The notes: a model not told the origin generated them from the letters alone. Positions 1 to 9,538 are shown, counted from the first letter of the stretch. The stretch is 64,000 nucleotides of DNA from Hyphomicrobiales bacterium (GCA_900466575.1 UBMP01000007.1:1-64000), one strand, 5' to 3'. Translations and numbers: made by a program.

Positions 1-15
1 GATGGGGTGAGGGCG

Positions 16-915
16 ATGGCGACCATGATCGACGGAAAGAAAGCGGCAGCCTCGGTGATCGAGGCGGTGAAGACCGCAGCCTCAAGCCTTGAGACGGAGG
101 CCGGCGTGAAGACTGGCCTTGCGGTCATCATCGTCGGCGACGATCCGGCCAGCCACGCCTATGTCGGCGCGAAGGGCCGGATGGCGAAGGAATGCGGCTT
201 TAACTCTCTCCAGCATACGCTGCCTGCCGAGACGACACAGGAAGAACTTGCGGCCCTCGTTGCCACACTGAATGACGATGAGAGCATTCACGGCATCCTC
301 GTGCAGCTGCCGCTGCCCAAACATCTGAATTCGGAGGCCATCATCCAGTCGATCCGGCCGGAGAAGGACGTTGACGGTCTCCACGTCGTCAATGCCGGCA
401 AGCTGGCCACGGGCGATCTGGAGACGGGGCTGATCTCCTGCACGCCGGCCGGGGCCATGCTGCTGGTGCGCTCCATCCATGGCGAAGACCTCTCTGGCCT
501 CAATGCCGTGGTGATCGGCCGCTCCAATCTCTTCGGCAAGCCGATGGGGCAATTGCTGCTCAACGCCAATGCGACGGTCACGATGGCGCATTCGCGCTCG
601 CGGAATATCCCGGCGCTCACACGCAACGCAGATATCCTCGTGGCCGCCGTCGGGCGGCCCGAGATGGTGAAGGCCGACTGGGTGAAGCCCGGGGCAACCG
701 TGATCGATGTCGGCATCAACCGGGTCGCCGCGCCGGAAAAGGGCGAGGGCAAGAGCCGTCTGGTTGGCGACGTGGCCTATGACGAAGCCGCCGAAATTGC
801 CGGTGCGATCACCCCCGTTCCCGGCGGCGTCGGGCCGATGACCATCGCCATGCTCATGGCCAATACAGTGATCGCTGCGCATCGGGCCGCGGGAAAGAAT
901 GCGCCGAAATTCTGA
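16..915 (+). CDS. folD: Bifunctional methylenetetrahydrofolate dehydrogenase / cyclohydrolase FolD
   Basis: Cytoplasmic enzyme that oxidises 5,10-methylene-THF to methenyl-THF with NADP and hydrolyses that to 10-formyl-THF. The 299-residue length and family signatures are intact: the PLP segment in [10 protein letters not shown], the DVDGLH motif, the Rossmann segment [12 protein letters not shown], and the C-terminal [12 protein letters not shown] chose the ATG at 16 (MATMIDGKK). An upstream in-frame GTG at 7 and an ATG at 25 are alternatives, and whatever lies upstream is outside the window. It sits directly before the dimethylamine monooxygenase operon, whose GcvT-like subunit should produce methylene-THF from formaldehyde. 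FolD here therefore probably serves one-carbon oxidation from methylamines (inference) and may be a second copy beside a housekeeping folD elsewhere. Confidence 0.95.
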   Translation: MATMIDGKKAAASVIEAVKTAASSLETEAGVKTGLAVIIVGDDPASHAYVGAKGRMAKECGFNSLQHTLPAETTQEELAALVATLNDDESIHGILVQLPLPKHLNSEAIIQSIRPEKDVDGLHVVNAGKLATGDLETGLISCTPAGAMLLVRSIHGEDLSGLNAVVIGRSNLFGKPMGQLLLNANATVTMAHSRSRNIPALTRNADILVAAVGRPEMVKADWVKPGATVIDVGINRVAAPEKGEGKSRLVGDVAYDEAAEIAGAITPVPGGVGPMTIAMLMANTVIAAHRAAGKNAPKF

Positions 916-959
916 CGGCGAAAAGCGACTGATCTAGCGAGAATTCCAGTCATATCGGC

Positions 960-987
960 TTGCCAAGATGTGAAAGACGCATATACT
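960..987 (+). promoter_or_regulatory. Candidate sigma-70-type promoter for dmmDABC-tmm
   Basis: TTGCCA (960-965) and TATACT (982-987) are separated by 16 bases. They sit about 40 bases before the dmmD start, in the only spacer between folD and dmmD. Recognised by eye only. Confidence 0.4.
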
Positions 988-1026
988 GAGGAAATAAATA
1001 TTCCACATAGGAAAAGAGGGAACGTA

Positions 1027-2160
1027 ATGGCATTATCGTGGCGCTTTTCCGCCTTGGCGGATCGACATCGGGCTCTCGGATCGAAACTTGAGGACTGGAG
1101 CGGCATGGGAACCGCCTGGACCTACGACAAGGACATGTCTCAGGAGCATGTGGCCATCCGCACCAAGGCCGGGCTCATGGATGTCTCGGGTTTGAAAAAG
1201 GTCCATCTTGTCGGGCCGCACGCCATTGCCGTGCTCGATTACATCACCACCCGCGACATGAGCAAAATCTATCCCGGCCGCTCGGTTTACGCCGCGATGC
1301 TGAACGATCGCGGCCATTTCACCGACGATTGCATTGTCTACCGCACGGGACCGAATTCCTGGATGCTGGTGCATGGCTCGGGCTCCGGCCATGAGGAAAT
1401 CGTCAAGCAGGCCGCGGGCCGCAATTGCGCTGTCCTCTTCGATGACGACCTGCACGATCTGTCGCTTCAGGGGCCGGTCGCTGTCGATTATCTGGCGAAA
1501 TATGTACCCGGCATCCGCGACCTGAAGTACTTCCACCATATGCAGACAACGCTTTTCGGCGCGCCGGTCATGATCTCACGCACCGGCTATACCGGCGAGC
1601 GCGGCTACGAGATTTTCGTGCGCGGACAGGATGCGCCCATGGTCTGGGATCGGATCGTCGCCGAGGGTGCTGAGATGGGGATCATCCCCTGCTGCTTCAG
1701 CGTGCTCGACATGCTGCGCGTCGAGAGCTACCTGCTCTTCTACCCCTACGACAATTCGCAGATGTATCCCTTTGCGGACCAGCCGCCCGGCGACAGCCTG
1801 TGGGAACTCGGTCTCGATTTCACCGTCAGCCCCGGCAAGACGGGCTTCCGGGGTGCCGAGGAACATGCACGGCTGAAGGGCAAGGAGCGCTTCAAGATCT
1901 TCGGCATGCTGCTCGATGCGAACGGTCCGGCCGATCTCGGCGACGAGGTCTATGCCGATGGCAAAAAGGTCGGCGTCATCACCTGCCCGTGCTATTCGAC
2001 GCTCACCGGCAAATCCATGGCGATTGCCCGGCTCGATGTCGACAAGGCCGTGCATGGCGTCAAGCTCGAGGTGCGCGGCAAGGCGCTGAATGCCAGCGCC
2101 ATCGCCCATACACTGCCCTTTGACGATCCGGAAAAGAAGAAGAGGACGGCGATCGGTTAA
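1027..2160 (+). CDS. dmmD: GcvT-like THF-dependent subunit of dimethylamine monooxygenase
   Basis: 377-residue aminomethyltransferase (GcvT) family protein with the typical features: an N-terminal RTKAGLMDVSG segment, SRTGYTGERGYEIF, and a C-terminal barrel domain. No gcvH or gcvP is nearby, so it is not the glycine-cleavage T protein. In the dmmDABC operons of marine Roseobacter and in the Pseudomonas heme-dependent oxidative N-demethylase, a GcvT-like subunit binds THF and captures the formaldehyde released from the N-methyl group. The ATG at 1027 is preceded by AAGAGGG. A GTG 57 bases upstream is in frame but has no ribosome site and overlaps the likely promoter. First gene of a tight five-gene set, 11 bases before dmmA. 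Confidence 0.85.
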   Translation: MALSWRFSALADRHRALGSKLEDWSGMGTAWTYDKDMSQEHVAIRTKAGLMDVSGLKKVHLVGPHAIAVLDYITTRDMSKIYPGRSVYAAMLNDRGHFTDDCIVYRTGPNSWMLVHGSGSGHEEIVKQAAGRNCAVLFDDDLHDLSLQGPVAVDYLAKYVPGIRDLKYFHHMQTTLFGAPVMISRTGYTGERGYEIFVRGQDAPMVWDRIVAEGAEMGIIPCCFSVLDMLRVESYLLFYPYDNSQMYPFADQPPGDSLWELGLDFTVSPGKTGFRGAEEHARLKGKERFKIFGMLLDANGPADLGDEVYADGKKVGVITCPCYSTLTGKSMAIARLDVDKAVHGVKLEVRGKALNASAIAHTLPFDDPEKKKRTAIG

Positions 2161-2171
2161 GGAGGCGAACC

Positions 2172-2777
2172 ATGCTTGTCGAAGGCATCAAGAGCCGCCC
2201 GGTCTATAGGGGTCTAACCCTTCAACGACACGCGCGGCGGCATCTCTTTGTTCTGGAAGGCGAGGGCGCTCATGCCCTCCTCGACCAGACGGACCGGCTG
2301 GATGAAACCATCCTCTCGCGCAGCGAAATCCTCTACGTCGCGCGCGGCTCGCAGGGCAAAGGCCATGACCAGGCCCTGCAGCAACTGGGCGCCGACATGT
2401 TTTTCACGGCGCCGACGATCCCCACCTTGCTCTTCCGGCTCAAGGTCTCGCTTTCGACCGCGCATATGGGCACGCGGCTTTATATCGCCGGCACTGAAGG
2501 CTTCATCGGGCAGGCGATGATGGTGGCGCTGGAATTGGGCATGGACCATGCCTCGATCCTCACCGAACATCGGGGTTCGCTCGCTCGCCGCGTCCAGTGC
2601 GTCCATTGCAAGGGCATCACCGACGATGTCACGCAGACGCCCTTCACCTGCAGCCATTGCGGCCTGCCGCTTCTGGTGCGCGACCACTATTCGCGCCGTC
2701 TCGGTGCGTTCCAGGGTGTCAATATCGATGCCGAGGAGCCCGGCAGCGCGCCCGAGCCTGAGGAGCTGTTCCTATGA
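2172..2777 (+). CDS. dmmA: Dimethylamine monooxygenase subunit DmmA-like (zinc-ribbon protein)
   Basis: 201-residue soluble protein without catalytic motifs of its own. The C-terminus has a four-cysteine ribbon: Cys143, Cys146 (CVHC), Cys160 and Cys163 (CSHC), followed by a conserved-looking YSRRLGAFQGV tail. This two-part layout fits the DmmA family, which in known clusters always accompanies the reductase and heme subunits. A strong Shine-Dalgarno (AAGGAGG) precedes the ATG at 2172. The stop overlaps the dmmB start (ATGA), so the two are probably translationally coupled. The function as a structural or electron-transfer subunit is inferred from the operon. Confidence 0.8.
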   Translation: MLVEGIKSRPVYRGLTLQRHARRHLFVLEGEGAHALLDQTDRLDETILSRSEILYVARGSQGKGHDQALQQLGADMFFTAPTIPTLLFRLKVSLSTAHMGTRLYIAGTEGFIGQAMMVALELGMDHASILTEHRGSLARRVQCVHCKGITDDVTQTPFTCSHCGLPLLVRDHYSRRLGAFQGVNIDAEEPGSAPEPEELFL

Positions 2778-3739
2778 GTGGTGGCATGGAAATTCCGGTT
2801 CGCGTGGCGAAGATCACACCGGTGGCCAATGGCATCAAGCGCTTCCGCTTTGAACGGCTGGACGGTCAGCCCATGCCGTCCTTCTCCGGCGGCGCACACG
2901 TGATCGTCACCATGAATGACGACGGTCATCTTCGCCGTAATGCCTATTCGCTGATGTCGCCGCCACATGACTGTTCGGCCTACGAGATCAGCGTGCTGCG
3001 CGTGGAAGATTCCCGCGGCGGCTCGGCCTTCATGCATGAGAAGCTTTCCGAAGGCGACGAGATCCGGGTGAGCTACCCGGTCAATCTGTTCCAGCCGGAC
3101 TGGCGCGGGCGCAAGCATCTGCTGATCGCCGGCGGCATCGGGATCACGCCCTTCCTGGCGATGATGGAGCAGTTCACGCGCGAAGGCGCGAATTTCGAAC
3201 TGCACTATGCCGTCCGTTCCATGGACCGCGGGGCCTATTGCCACGACCTGGTTGAGCGCTACGGGCCGCATCGCGTGAAGATCTATAGCGACGCCGATGG
3301 CAGCATGATCCCGCTCGGCCGTCTTCTAGACAGCCAGCCGCTCGGCACGCATCTCTATGTGTGCGGACCCGGCGGCATGATCGACGGCGTGCTGAAAGCC
3401 GGCATCGAGGCGGGCTGGCCGGAGCAGAACCTGCATTCCGAGCGCTTCCTCTCGGCGCAGGCCGGCAAGCCGTTTTCGGTGGAGCTGACGCGCTCGGGCA
3501 AGACGGTTCATGTCGGCCATCACGAGAGCATTCTGGAAGCCGTCGAGGCTGCCGGTGTCGATGCGCCGTTCCTCTGCCGTGGCGGCGCCTGCGGCCAGTG
3601 CGAGACCGGCGTGGCGCTCTGCGACGGCTTGCTGCTGCATCACGACGTCTATCTCACCGACGAAGAAAAGGCCTCCGGCCGGAAGGTCATGATCTGCGTG
3701 TCCCGCTTCGAGGGACGCGCGCTGCATCTCGAACTGTAA
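2774..3739 (+). CDS. dmmB: Dimethylamine monooxygenase reductase subunit (FMN/[2Fe-2S], phthalate-dioxygenase-reductase type)
   Basis: 321-residue reductase that passes electrons from NAD(P)H through FMN and a plant-type [2Fe-2S] centre to the heme subunit. Visible motifs: flavin-binding RNAYSL (55-60), nucleotide-binding GGIGITP (120-126), and a C-terminal ferredoxin domain with Cys268, Cys273, Cys276 and Cys308 (C-x4-C-x2-C). This order matches the VanB/PobB-type reductases. The start overlaps the dmmA stop by four bases and dmmC follows after 29 bases. On its own it could be any Rieske-oxygenase reductase, but the partner here is a DUF3445 heme protein, which makes it the amine demethylase reductase. 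Confidence 0.88.
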   Translation: MSGGMEIPVRVAKITPVANGIKRFRFERLDGQPMPSFSGGAHVIVTMNDDGHLRRNAYSLMSPPHDCSAYEISVLRVEDSRGGSAFMHEKLSEGDEIRVSYPVNLFQPDWRGRKHLLIAGGIGITPFLAMMEQFTREGANFELHYAVRSMDRGAYCHDLVERYGPHRVKIYSDADGSMIPLGRLLDSQPLGTHLYVCGPGGMIDGVLKAGIEAGWPEQNLHSERFLSAQAGKPFSVELTRSGKTVHVGHHESILEAVEAAGVDAPFLCRGGACGQCETGVALCDGLLLHHDVYLTDEEKASGRKVMICVSRFEGRALHLEL

Positions 3740-3768
3740 AGCTTCACTCCACATCGGGAGAACGACCC

Positions 3769-4809
3769 ATGTCACTCGTCTTCAAGCAGGAAACGTTCCG
3801 GGACGATTTCACCTATCGCAACAGCCCGGCAAACATCCGGCGCTTTCCCTTTCCCTTCGACCGCGACGAGTACATGTATTCGGTCAACATGGAACCGCAT
3901 GTGAAGGGAAGGCCCGGCACGGTCTTCGAAAACCTGATCGACGTCGATGAGCACTATGTTTCGGAGATGCGGGACCGGGCGCTGGTGCTGAAGGAAGATC
4001 CGCTGCGCTATCAGGCGCTGCCGCACATGATGTCGGCGCAGTGGGATACGCTGGAACTGCTGATGGAAGAGCAGGCTGCCGGATACCCGGAACATTTCAC
4101 CCTGATCCGCAATGGCGATCAGTGGCGCTGGATCAACCGGCCGCTCGGCATCGACGACACATTCACATTCGGTGATCCTTCCACGCTGCCCTACGAACCG
4201 CTGGAATATATCAGTCGCCAGACGCAGGGCGACATCTGCGTCGTGGACCAGCGCGACGGCAATCTCTGGATGGATGCCGGCATGGTGACGACGCAGGCCG
4301 ACTGGTCGCTTGATTTCGATATCGGCATGAACTTCATGGAATGGCACGGCCCGGTTCCCTTGGCACACCAGATCGGCGTCTTCGACCGCGCCCTGAAATT
4401 TCTTCTGAACCTGCAGCTCGGCAAGCCGGTGCGCCGGTTCAACTGGACGATGACGATCAATCCCCGCCTCGATACCAGCCCGGAAAACTATCCGAAATGG
4501 GGGCCGGACCGCACGACGGTGACGCCGGAGAATGTCGGCGAAAAGGTACACCTGCGGGTCGAACTGCAGAGCCTGTGGCGGCTGCCGCGCTCCAACGCCA
4601 TTCTCTTCGTCATCCGCTGCTATCTCATGAACATGGAAGAGCTGGTGACCGTGCCGAAATGGGCGCGCCGCTTCCCGCGCGTGCTGAAAACGCTGCCGCC
4701 GGAACTCATCGACTACAAGGGACTGACCCGCTACCGCCAGACGACTATCGACTGGCTTGAAAAATTTGACGACGGCGCGCCGACCAGCCCGGGCTTCTGG
4801 CCCGATTGA
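3769..4809 (+). CDS. dmmC: Heme-dependent oxidative N-demethylase catalytic subunit (dimethylamine monooxygenase, DUF3445)
   Basis: 346-residue protein of the DUF3445/HODM alpha family, whose members bind heme in a PAS-like fold and oxidise secondary methylamines. It should convert dimethylamine plus O2 to monomethylamine and formaldehyde. Typical segments include the N-terminal RRFPFPFDRDEYMYS, LVLKEDPLRY, and VELQSLWRLPRSNAILF at about 264-280. I use the ATG at 3769, which follows CGGGAG. An upstream open frame reaching 3361 lies inside dmmB in another frame and is not coding. tmm follows after 67 bases. Confidence 0.88.
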   Translation: MSLVFKQETFRDDFTYRNSPANIRRFPFPFDRDEYMYSVNMEPHVKGRPGTVFENLIDVDEHYVSEMRDRALVLKEDPLRYQALPHMMSAQWDTLELLMEEQAAGYPEHFTLIRNGDQWRWINRPLGIDDTFTFGDPSTLPYEPLEYISRQTQGDICVVDQRDGNLWMDAGMVTTQADWSLDFDIGMNFMEWHGPVPLAHQIGVFDRALKFLLNLQLGKPVRRFNWTMTINPRLDTSPENYPKWGPDRTTVTPENVGEKVHLRVELQSLWRLPRSNAILFVIRCYLMNMEELVTVPKWARRFPRVLKTLPPELIDYKGLTRYRQTTIDWLEKFDDGAPTSPGFWPD

Positions 4810-4876
4810 GCTGCCTGCCGCGCCTGGCGTCTTCATGCATCAAGAACATCCAAAATAATTGGAAGGGGAATGCGAC

Positions 4877-6217
4877 ATGACACGAGTTGCCGTTATCGGT
4901 GCCGGCCCTTCGGGCCTTGCCCAATTGCGGGCTTTTCAATCCGCCGCCAAAAAGGGCGCCGACATCCCGGAAGTCGTCTGCTTCGAGAAGCAGTCGAACT
5001 GGGGCGGGCTCTGGAATTACAGCTGGCGCACCGGCGTCGATGAGAACGGCGAGCCAATCCATAACTCCATGTATCGTTACCTCTGGACCAACGGTCCGAA
5101 GGAAGGTCTGGAATTCGCCGACTATTCCTTCGAGGAGCATTTCGGCAAACAGATCGCTTCCTATCCGCCCCGCGCCGTGATGATGGATTACATCGAGGGC
5201 CGGGTGAAGAAGGCCGATGTCCGCAAATGGATCCGCTTCTCCTCCGTCATCCGCTGGGTCGAATATAACGAAGACGCCGGCGACTTCACCGTAACCGTCC
5301 ATGACATGGTGAAGGACACGGTCTACAAGGAGCGCTTCGACTATGTCGTCTGCGCCTCGGGCCACTTCTCGTCTCCGAACGTGCCGGAATATCCGGGCTT
5401 CGAGCATTTCTACGGTCGTATCGTGCACGCGCATGACTTCCGCGACGCGCGCGAATTCACGGACCAGAACGTGCTGGTCGTCGGTTCGTCCTACTCGGCG
5501 GAAGACATCGGCTCACAGTGCTGGAAATATGGCGCCAAGACGGTGACCTCCTGCTATCGTTCGGCGCCGATGGGTTTCAACTGGCCGGACAACTGGGAAG
5601 AAAAGCCGGCTCTGGTCCGTGTCGAGGGCAAGACGGCCTTCTTCAAGGACGGCACGAGCAAGGAGGTCGACGCGATCATCCTGTGCACCGGCTACAAGCA
5701 TTATTTCCCGTTCCTGCCCGACGACCTGCGCCTGAAGACGAAGAACAGGCTCGCCACCGCCGATCTCTACAAGGGCGTGGTCTATGTCCATAATCCCAAG
5801 CTCTTCTATCTCGGCATGCAGGACCAGTGGTTTACCTTCAACATGTTCGATGCCCAGGCCTGGTACGTTCGTGACATCATCATGGGCCGCATCAAGGTTC
5901 CGGAAGACAAGCAGGTGCTGCTCGCGGATGTCGCCGAGCGCGAGGCGCGTGAAGAGGCCTCCGACGACGTCAAATATGCGATCAAGTACCAAGGCGCCTA
6001 CATCAAGGAACTGATCGCCGACACGGACTATCCGACCTTCGATGTCGACGGCATGTGCAAGGCCTTCTTCGAATGGAAGCAGCACAAGGTCGATGGAATC
6101 ATGGATTTCCGCAACAATTCCTACAAGTCGCTGATGACGGGCACGATGGCGCCGAAGCACCATACGCCCTGGGCCGATGCGCTGGATGACTCGATGGAGG
6201 CCTATCTGCGCAATTGA
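4877..6217 (+). CDS. tmm: Trimethylamine monooxygenase Tmm (flavin-containing monooxygenase)
   Basis: 446-residue FAD/NADPH enzyme that N-oxygenates trimethylamine to TMAO. FAD motif GAGPSG at residues 8-13; the FMO signature F-x-G-x-x-x-H at 178-184; the NADPH motif [10 protein letters not shown] at 203-212; and a C-terminal ATGY-like [12 protein letters not shown]. Length and sequence style match the bacterial Tmm group (about 450 residues) rather than plant or human FMOs. The ATG at 4877 follows GGAAGGGGAA. A TTG at 4859 is in frame but unnecessary. Together with tdm on the opposite strand and dmmDABC upstream it forms a complete TMA to monomethylamine route. Related enzymes also oxidise indole or sulfides, so substrate breadth is uncertain. 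Confidence 0.9.
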   Translation: MTRVAVIGAGPSGLAQLRAFQSAAKKGADIPEVVCFEKQSNWGGLWNYSWRTGVDENGEPIHNSMYRYLWTNGPKEGLEFADYSFEEHFGKQIASYPPRAVMMDYIEGRVKKADVRKWIRFSSVIRWVEYNEDAGDFTVTVHDMVKDTVYKERFDYVVCASGHFSSPNVPEYPGFEHFYGRIVHAHDFRDAREFTDQNVLVVGSSYSAEDIGSQCWKYGAKTVTSCYRSAPMGFNWPDNWEEKPALVRVEGKTAFFKDGTSKEVDAIILCTGYKHYFPFLPDDLRLKTKNRLATADLYKGVVYVHNPKLFYLGMQDQWFTFNMFDAQAWYVRDIIMGRIKVPEDKQVLLADVAEREAREEASDDVKYAIKYQGAYIKELIADTDYPTFDVDGMCKAFFEWKQHKVDGIMDFRNNSYKSLMTGTMAPKHHTPWADALDDSMEAYLRN

Positions 6218-6240
6218 CCGGCGACCGGATCCCCGACTGA

Positions 6241-6279
6241 CCGGCATGGGATGCTTCGCGCATCCTGTGCCGGCTTTTT
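6241..6279 (+). terminator. Rho-independent terminator after tmm
   Basis: A GC-rich stem, CCGGCATGGGATGC pairing with GCATCCTGTGCCGG with two imperfect positions around a TTCG-containing loop, is followed directly by five T residues (6275-6279). Classic intrinsic terminator closing the dmmDABC-tmm operon. Confidence 0.85.
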
Positions 6280-6330
6280 GCGTTGTGACCAAACGAGTTT
6301 CCCGCAACCCTTCTAGAGCATCGAGAGCCT

Positions 6331-6930
6331 ATGGATTTCCTGACGAGCATTCTGGGTCGCATGGCCGGCTTCTTGTATCGTTGCCGCGCAGACGAAAACT
6401 ATACGATGTTGGAAATGACCAACGGTATCGAACGCATCTTCGGCTATCCGGCCGACGAGATCATCGGTAACCGCGTGCGCACCTTCACCTCGATCATGTA
6501 CGAGGAGGATGTGCCCGTGATGGACGAGCTTGTCGGCCGGGCCTTGCAAACCCATACCGACTGGACGCTGGAATATCGCATCCGCCATCGCGACGGGCAG
6601 CTGATCTGGGTCACGGAGACCGGCGGCGGCGTGTGGGACGAGGCGGGAGAGCTGCTTTATCTCGAGGGCAGCATCCTCAATATCGAATCCCTCTACCAGC
6701 GAATCGACGAGCAGACGGCCGGCATGCGGGTCACGGCGTCGAAGACCAACGAGATCCTGCAATCGCTGCGCTATCTGAAGCTGCTGGCCGTCAATGCCGG
6801 CATCGAGGCTGCCCGCGCCGGAACGGCGGGCTCGGGCTTTGCCGTGCTGGCGGCGGAGATGCGGGCGCTGGCCAACTCGTCGGAAGAGGCGGCGCGGGCC
6901 ATCTCGACCGCGCAGCGAAAGGACGCTTAA
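6331..6930 (+). CDS. Small soluble PAS protein with a shortened chemoreceptor signalling tip
   Basis: 199 residues. Residues about 20-125 form a PAS/PAC domain (IFGYPADEIIGNRV, then a PAC-like LEYRIRHRDGQLIWV). They are followed by roughly 65 residues that match the conserved hairpin tip of methyl-accepting chemotaxis proteins (LKLLAVNAGIEAARAG, GSGFAVLAAEMRALANSS). There is no transmembrane segment and no HAMP domain, and the coiled-coil stalk normally flanking the tip is almost absent. It could bind CheW/CheA weakly or act as a cytoplasmic redox or ligand sensor. It lies after the tmm terminator and its stop overlaps the convergent tdm stop by four bases. The ribosome site is weak (GAGAG). 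Confidence 0.75.
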   Translation: MDFLTSILGRMAGFLYRCRADENYTMLEMTNGIERIFGYPADEIIGNRVRTFTSIMYEEDVPVMDELVGRALQTHTDWTLEYRIRHRDGQLIWVTETGGGVWDEAGELLYLEGSILNIESLYQRIDEQTAGMRVTASKTNEILQSLRYLKLLAVNAGIEAARAGTAGSGFAVLAAEMRALANSSEEAARAISTAQRKDA

Positions 6931-9296
6931 GACCGCGGACGCGTCTTCTGCGGATCGTAATGCGAGAGCGGCACGATGACGGCGGGCAGGCGCTTCTGCT
7001 GACCATCCAGCTTGCCGATCTCGACCTGGGTGCCGACGGCAGCATGTGTGACGTCCACGCGGGCGAGCGCAATCGTCTTGCCGAGAATGGGCGAGCGCGT
7101 CGCGCTGGTGATGACGCCGACCTGTGCGCGGCCGATATGGATGCAATCCCCATGGCCGACCGCGTCGTTCGCCTCGATGTCGAGACCGACCATCAGGTGG
7201 CGCGGATTGGCCTTGCGCCGGACCAGAGCCTCGCGGCCGATGAAGTCGTCCTGCTTTGATTTCAGCGGCACGGCAAAGCCGATACCGGCTTCGAACGGGT
7301 CCGTCTGATCGTCGAATTCGTGATGAGCGAAGATCAGGCCCGCCTCGATGCGCACCATGTCCAGCGCCTCAAGTCCCATCGGCTTCAGGCCATAGGGCTC
7401 GCCGGCCTTCCACACGGCATCGAACACGGCTGAGGCGTCCTTCGGGTGACAGAAGATTTCGTAGCCGAGTTCGCCGGTATAGCCGGTGCGCGAGACGACG
7501 ACCGGTGCACCCTCGAAGGTGCCGATGCGGCCAACGGCGAAGCGGAACCATTCGAGTTCGCCGATCGCCGGCTGGCGCGGCGCGGTCCAGATGATCTCCT
7601 TGAGGATATCGCGGCTGGCAGGCCCCTGGAGCGCAACGTTGTGCATCTGGTCGGTCGAGGAGCGGACCCAGGCCTTGAAGCCCTTCTTCTCCGCCTGCTC
7701 GCGCAGCCAGATGCCGCTATAGTCATCGCCGCCGATCCAGCGGAAATTCTTGTCGCCAAGGCGGAAGAGGGTGCCGTCATCGATCATGCCGCCATGTTCG
7801 TAGCACATGGCCGAATAGACGACCTGGCCGGTCGACAGCTTTCGCACGTCGCGCGTCAGGCAATATTGCAGCAGCTCCTCGGCATCAGGCCCTGTCACCT
7901 CGAACTTGCGCAAGGGTGAAAGGTCGATGAGCGCCGCGCGCTCGCGGCAGGCCCAGTATTCCTCGATCGGCCCTTCCGAGGAGAAGCGGTTCGGCAACCA
8001 GAAGCCGCGATATTCGGTGAAGTCGCGCGTCATGGCGGAGAGGCGCGGATGAAAGGCGGTTTCCCGCGTCAGTTCGGGTTCGGCATCAGGTGTCATGCGA
8101 TAGGCTACCGCTCGTGTGAAGGTCTCTTTGCCGGAGAAGGTCCGGACATGAATGTCGGTCGGGTCCCAGCCATTGGCCGCGTCGATATCGTCGGGGCAGG
8201 AGGAGGAGACGCAGACGAGATCGGTCAGCGCCCGCATCAGGACATAGTCGCCCGGCCGCGACCACGGCTCGTCGAGATAGAGCTGGTTATTGTGGTCGAT
8301 ATTGGTGTTGTAGAAATAGTTGAGCGCTTCCCAGCCCTTGCGGCCGGGAATGCCATAGGGGGCAAGTGCTGCGTTGAAATTATCCGTGCAATTGGCATGA
8401 CCCGGATAGCCCATGTCGTCATAGTAGCGGGAATTGCAGGCGGTGGCGAAGGCGTCGTGGCGACCGACCGTATCCTGCACCACCTCCACCAGAGGTTCGA
8501 AATCGCGGTCGAAGGCCTTCGAGGGAAGGCCGGGTGTCGGATAGCTGCGCCCGAGCAACGTGCGGGTCACGGTGGAATCCAGCGCCAGATCGAGCCCCTT
8601 GTCGACCTTGCGGGCGGCAAAGGCCTGAAAGTCTGTGCATTGCCGGCCATAGACATCAATGATCTGGATGAACTCGCCCGCGCGCACGAAATAAGCCGAG
8701 GCAGTGGCGGCGCGGATGCGGATATCCTCGATTGGATCGGCCAGCGGTTCGGGCAGGGCGGAAGCGTAATCGCGCAGGATCGTCGAGCGACGGATGCGAA
8801 CTTCCACCGGCGTTGCCGTGTCCTGCGCTTCCGGCGACATGGCCGCAGCCGGCGCGCAGACGATCAGCAGGCCCTTGAGCGCGATGTTAAATTCCGCCGT
8901 ACTGCCGGAAGGCGAGGCGGGTCCAAAGAGCCGAAGGGCGGCGGCAGAGGAGATCTCGGCGCCGCGCCGCTGCAAAGTCGTCTTGAGGCGCGCGGCGCTC
9001 GGATCGGCGGAGGCCAGAAGCGCTTTCAGTCCCGATGCCTCGCCCGTGAAGGACGCGCCGAGTCCTGCGGACTGGAAACGCCCGCTCTCATCCAAGAAGG
9101 TCAGTTCGCAGGTCTGCCCGCCTTCGCTGTCCGTCAGCGTGACGACATCGCCCGGCTCGACGCGCAAGGTCAGTGAACCACCGCCCCTGCAGCGATAACG
9201 CTCCGTGCCGCGCGGCAGCGCCGGGATACCGGGATAGCGAATTGTGCTCGCCAAGACCGGCCTGAGGCCGGGGGCCAGCGTGTCTGTCTCACGCAT
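6927..9296 (-). CDS. tdm: Trimethylamine N-oxide demethylase Tdm (DUF1989 + GcvT fusion)
   Basis: 789-residue two-part protein. The N-terminal half is a DUF1989/urea-carboxylase-associated metal-binding region with its cysteines (YGRQCTDFQAF, HANCTDNFN, VCVSSSCPDD). The C-terminal half is a GcvT-type THF-binding domain (SRTGYTGELGYEIF, LDMVRIEAGLIF). This architecture is characteristic of Tdm, which splits TMAO into dimethylamine and formaldehyde, and the GcvT half can channel formaldehyde onto THF. It links Tmm (TMA to TMAO) with DmmDABC (DMA to MMA). I chose the ATG at 9296; a TTG-started extension to 9362 lacks a ribosome site. It is transcribed divergently from the permease. An alternative reading as a dimethylglycine-dehydrogenase-like protein is unlikely because the FAD domain is absent. 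Confidence 0.88.
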   Translation of the reverse strand: MRETDTLAPGLRPVLASTIRYPGIPALPRGTERYRCRGGGSLTLRVEPGDVVTLTDSEGGQTCELTFLDESGRFQSAGLGASFTGEASGLKALLASADPSAARLKTTLQRRGAEISSAAALRLFGPASPSGSTAEFNIALKGLLIVCAPAAAMSPEAQDTATPVEVRIRRSTILRDYASALPEPLADPIEDIRIRAATASAYFVRAGEFIQIIDVYGRQCTDFQAFAARKVDKGLDLALDSTVTRTLLGRSYPTPGLPSKAFDRDFEPLVEVVQDTVGRHDAFATACNSRYYDDMGYPGHANCTDNFNAALAPYGIPGRKGWEALNYFYNTNIDHNNQLYLDEPWSRPGDYVLMRALTDLVCVSSSCPDDIDAANGWDPTDIHVRTFSGKETFTRAVAYRMTPDAEPELTRETAFHPRLSAMTRDFTEYRGFWLPNRFSSEGPIEEYWACRERAALIDLSPLRKFEVTGPDAEELLQYCLTRDVRKLSTGQVVYSAMCYEHGGMIDDGTLFRLGDKNFRWIGGDDYSGIWLREQAEKKGFKAWVRSSTDQMHNVALQGPASRDILKEIIWTAPRQPAIGELEWFRFAVGRIGTFEGAPVVVSRTGYTGELGYEIFCHPKDASAVFDAVWKAGEPYGLKPMGLEALDMVRIEAGLIFAHHEFDDQTDPFEAGIGFAVPLKSKQDDFIGREALVRRKANPRHLMVGLDIEANDAVGHGDCIHIGRAQVGVITSATRSPILGKTIALARVDVTHAAVGTQVEIGKLDGQQKRLPAVIVPLSHYDPQKTRPRS

Positions 9297-9538
9297 CGTT
9301 CTGTCTCGCGAAAGAGGGGCCTCATAGCTCCTGGGATCATGTTGACAAAATGCAATGGGCAAGTAAAGGCCGTATTGACTAAAAAGAAAAAATATTCACT
9401 ATGCATAAAGGGCATGCATCTGGACCCGCGCACAGACACGGCTCATGACAATCTCCAGCAAGCCCCGCAATGCCATGGGAGGCACGTTCAGGGAGACGTT
9501 CAAAGAGACGTCCGGAACATAAAAGGGGAATATCACCG
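9297..9538. promoter_or_regulatory. Divergent control region between tdm and the APC permease
   Basis: AT-rich for this genome. It contains TTGACT at 9375-9380 with a possible TATGCA -10 near 9400 reading toward the permease. An imperfect tandem 12-mer lies at 9486-9497 (GTTCAGGGAGAC) and 9498-9509 (GTTCAAAGAGAC), just before the permease ribosome site. The repeat may be a regulator site or chance. Confidence 0.4.

Noticed and set aside
1027-2160. Glycine cleavage system T protein
   Set aside because: No gcvH or gcvP is present. The gene heads dmmABC, where a GcvT-like subunit is expected.
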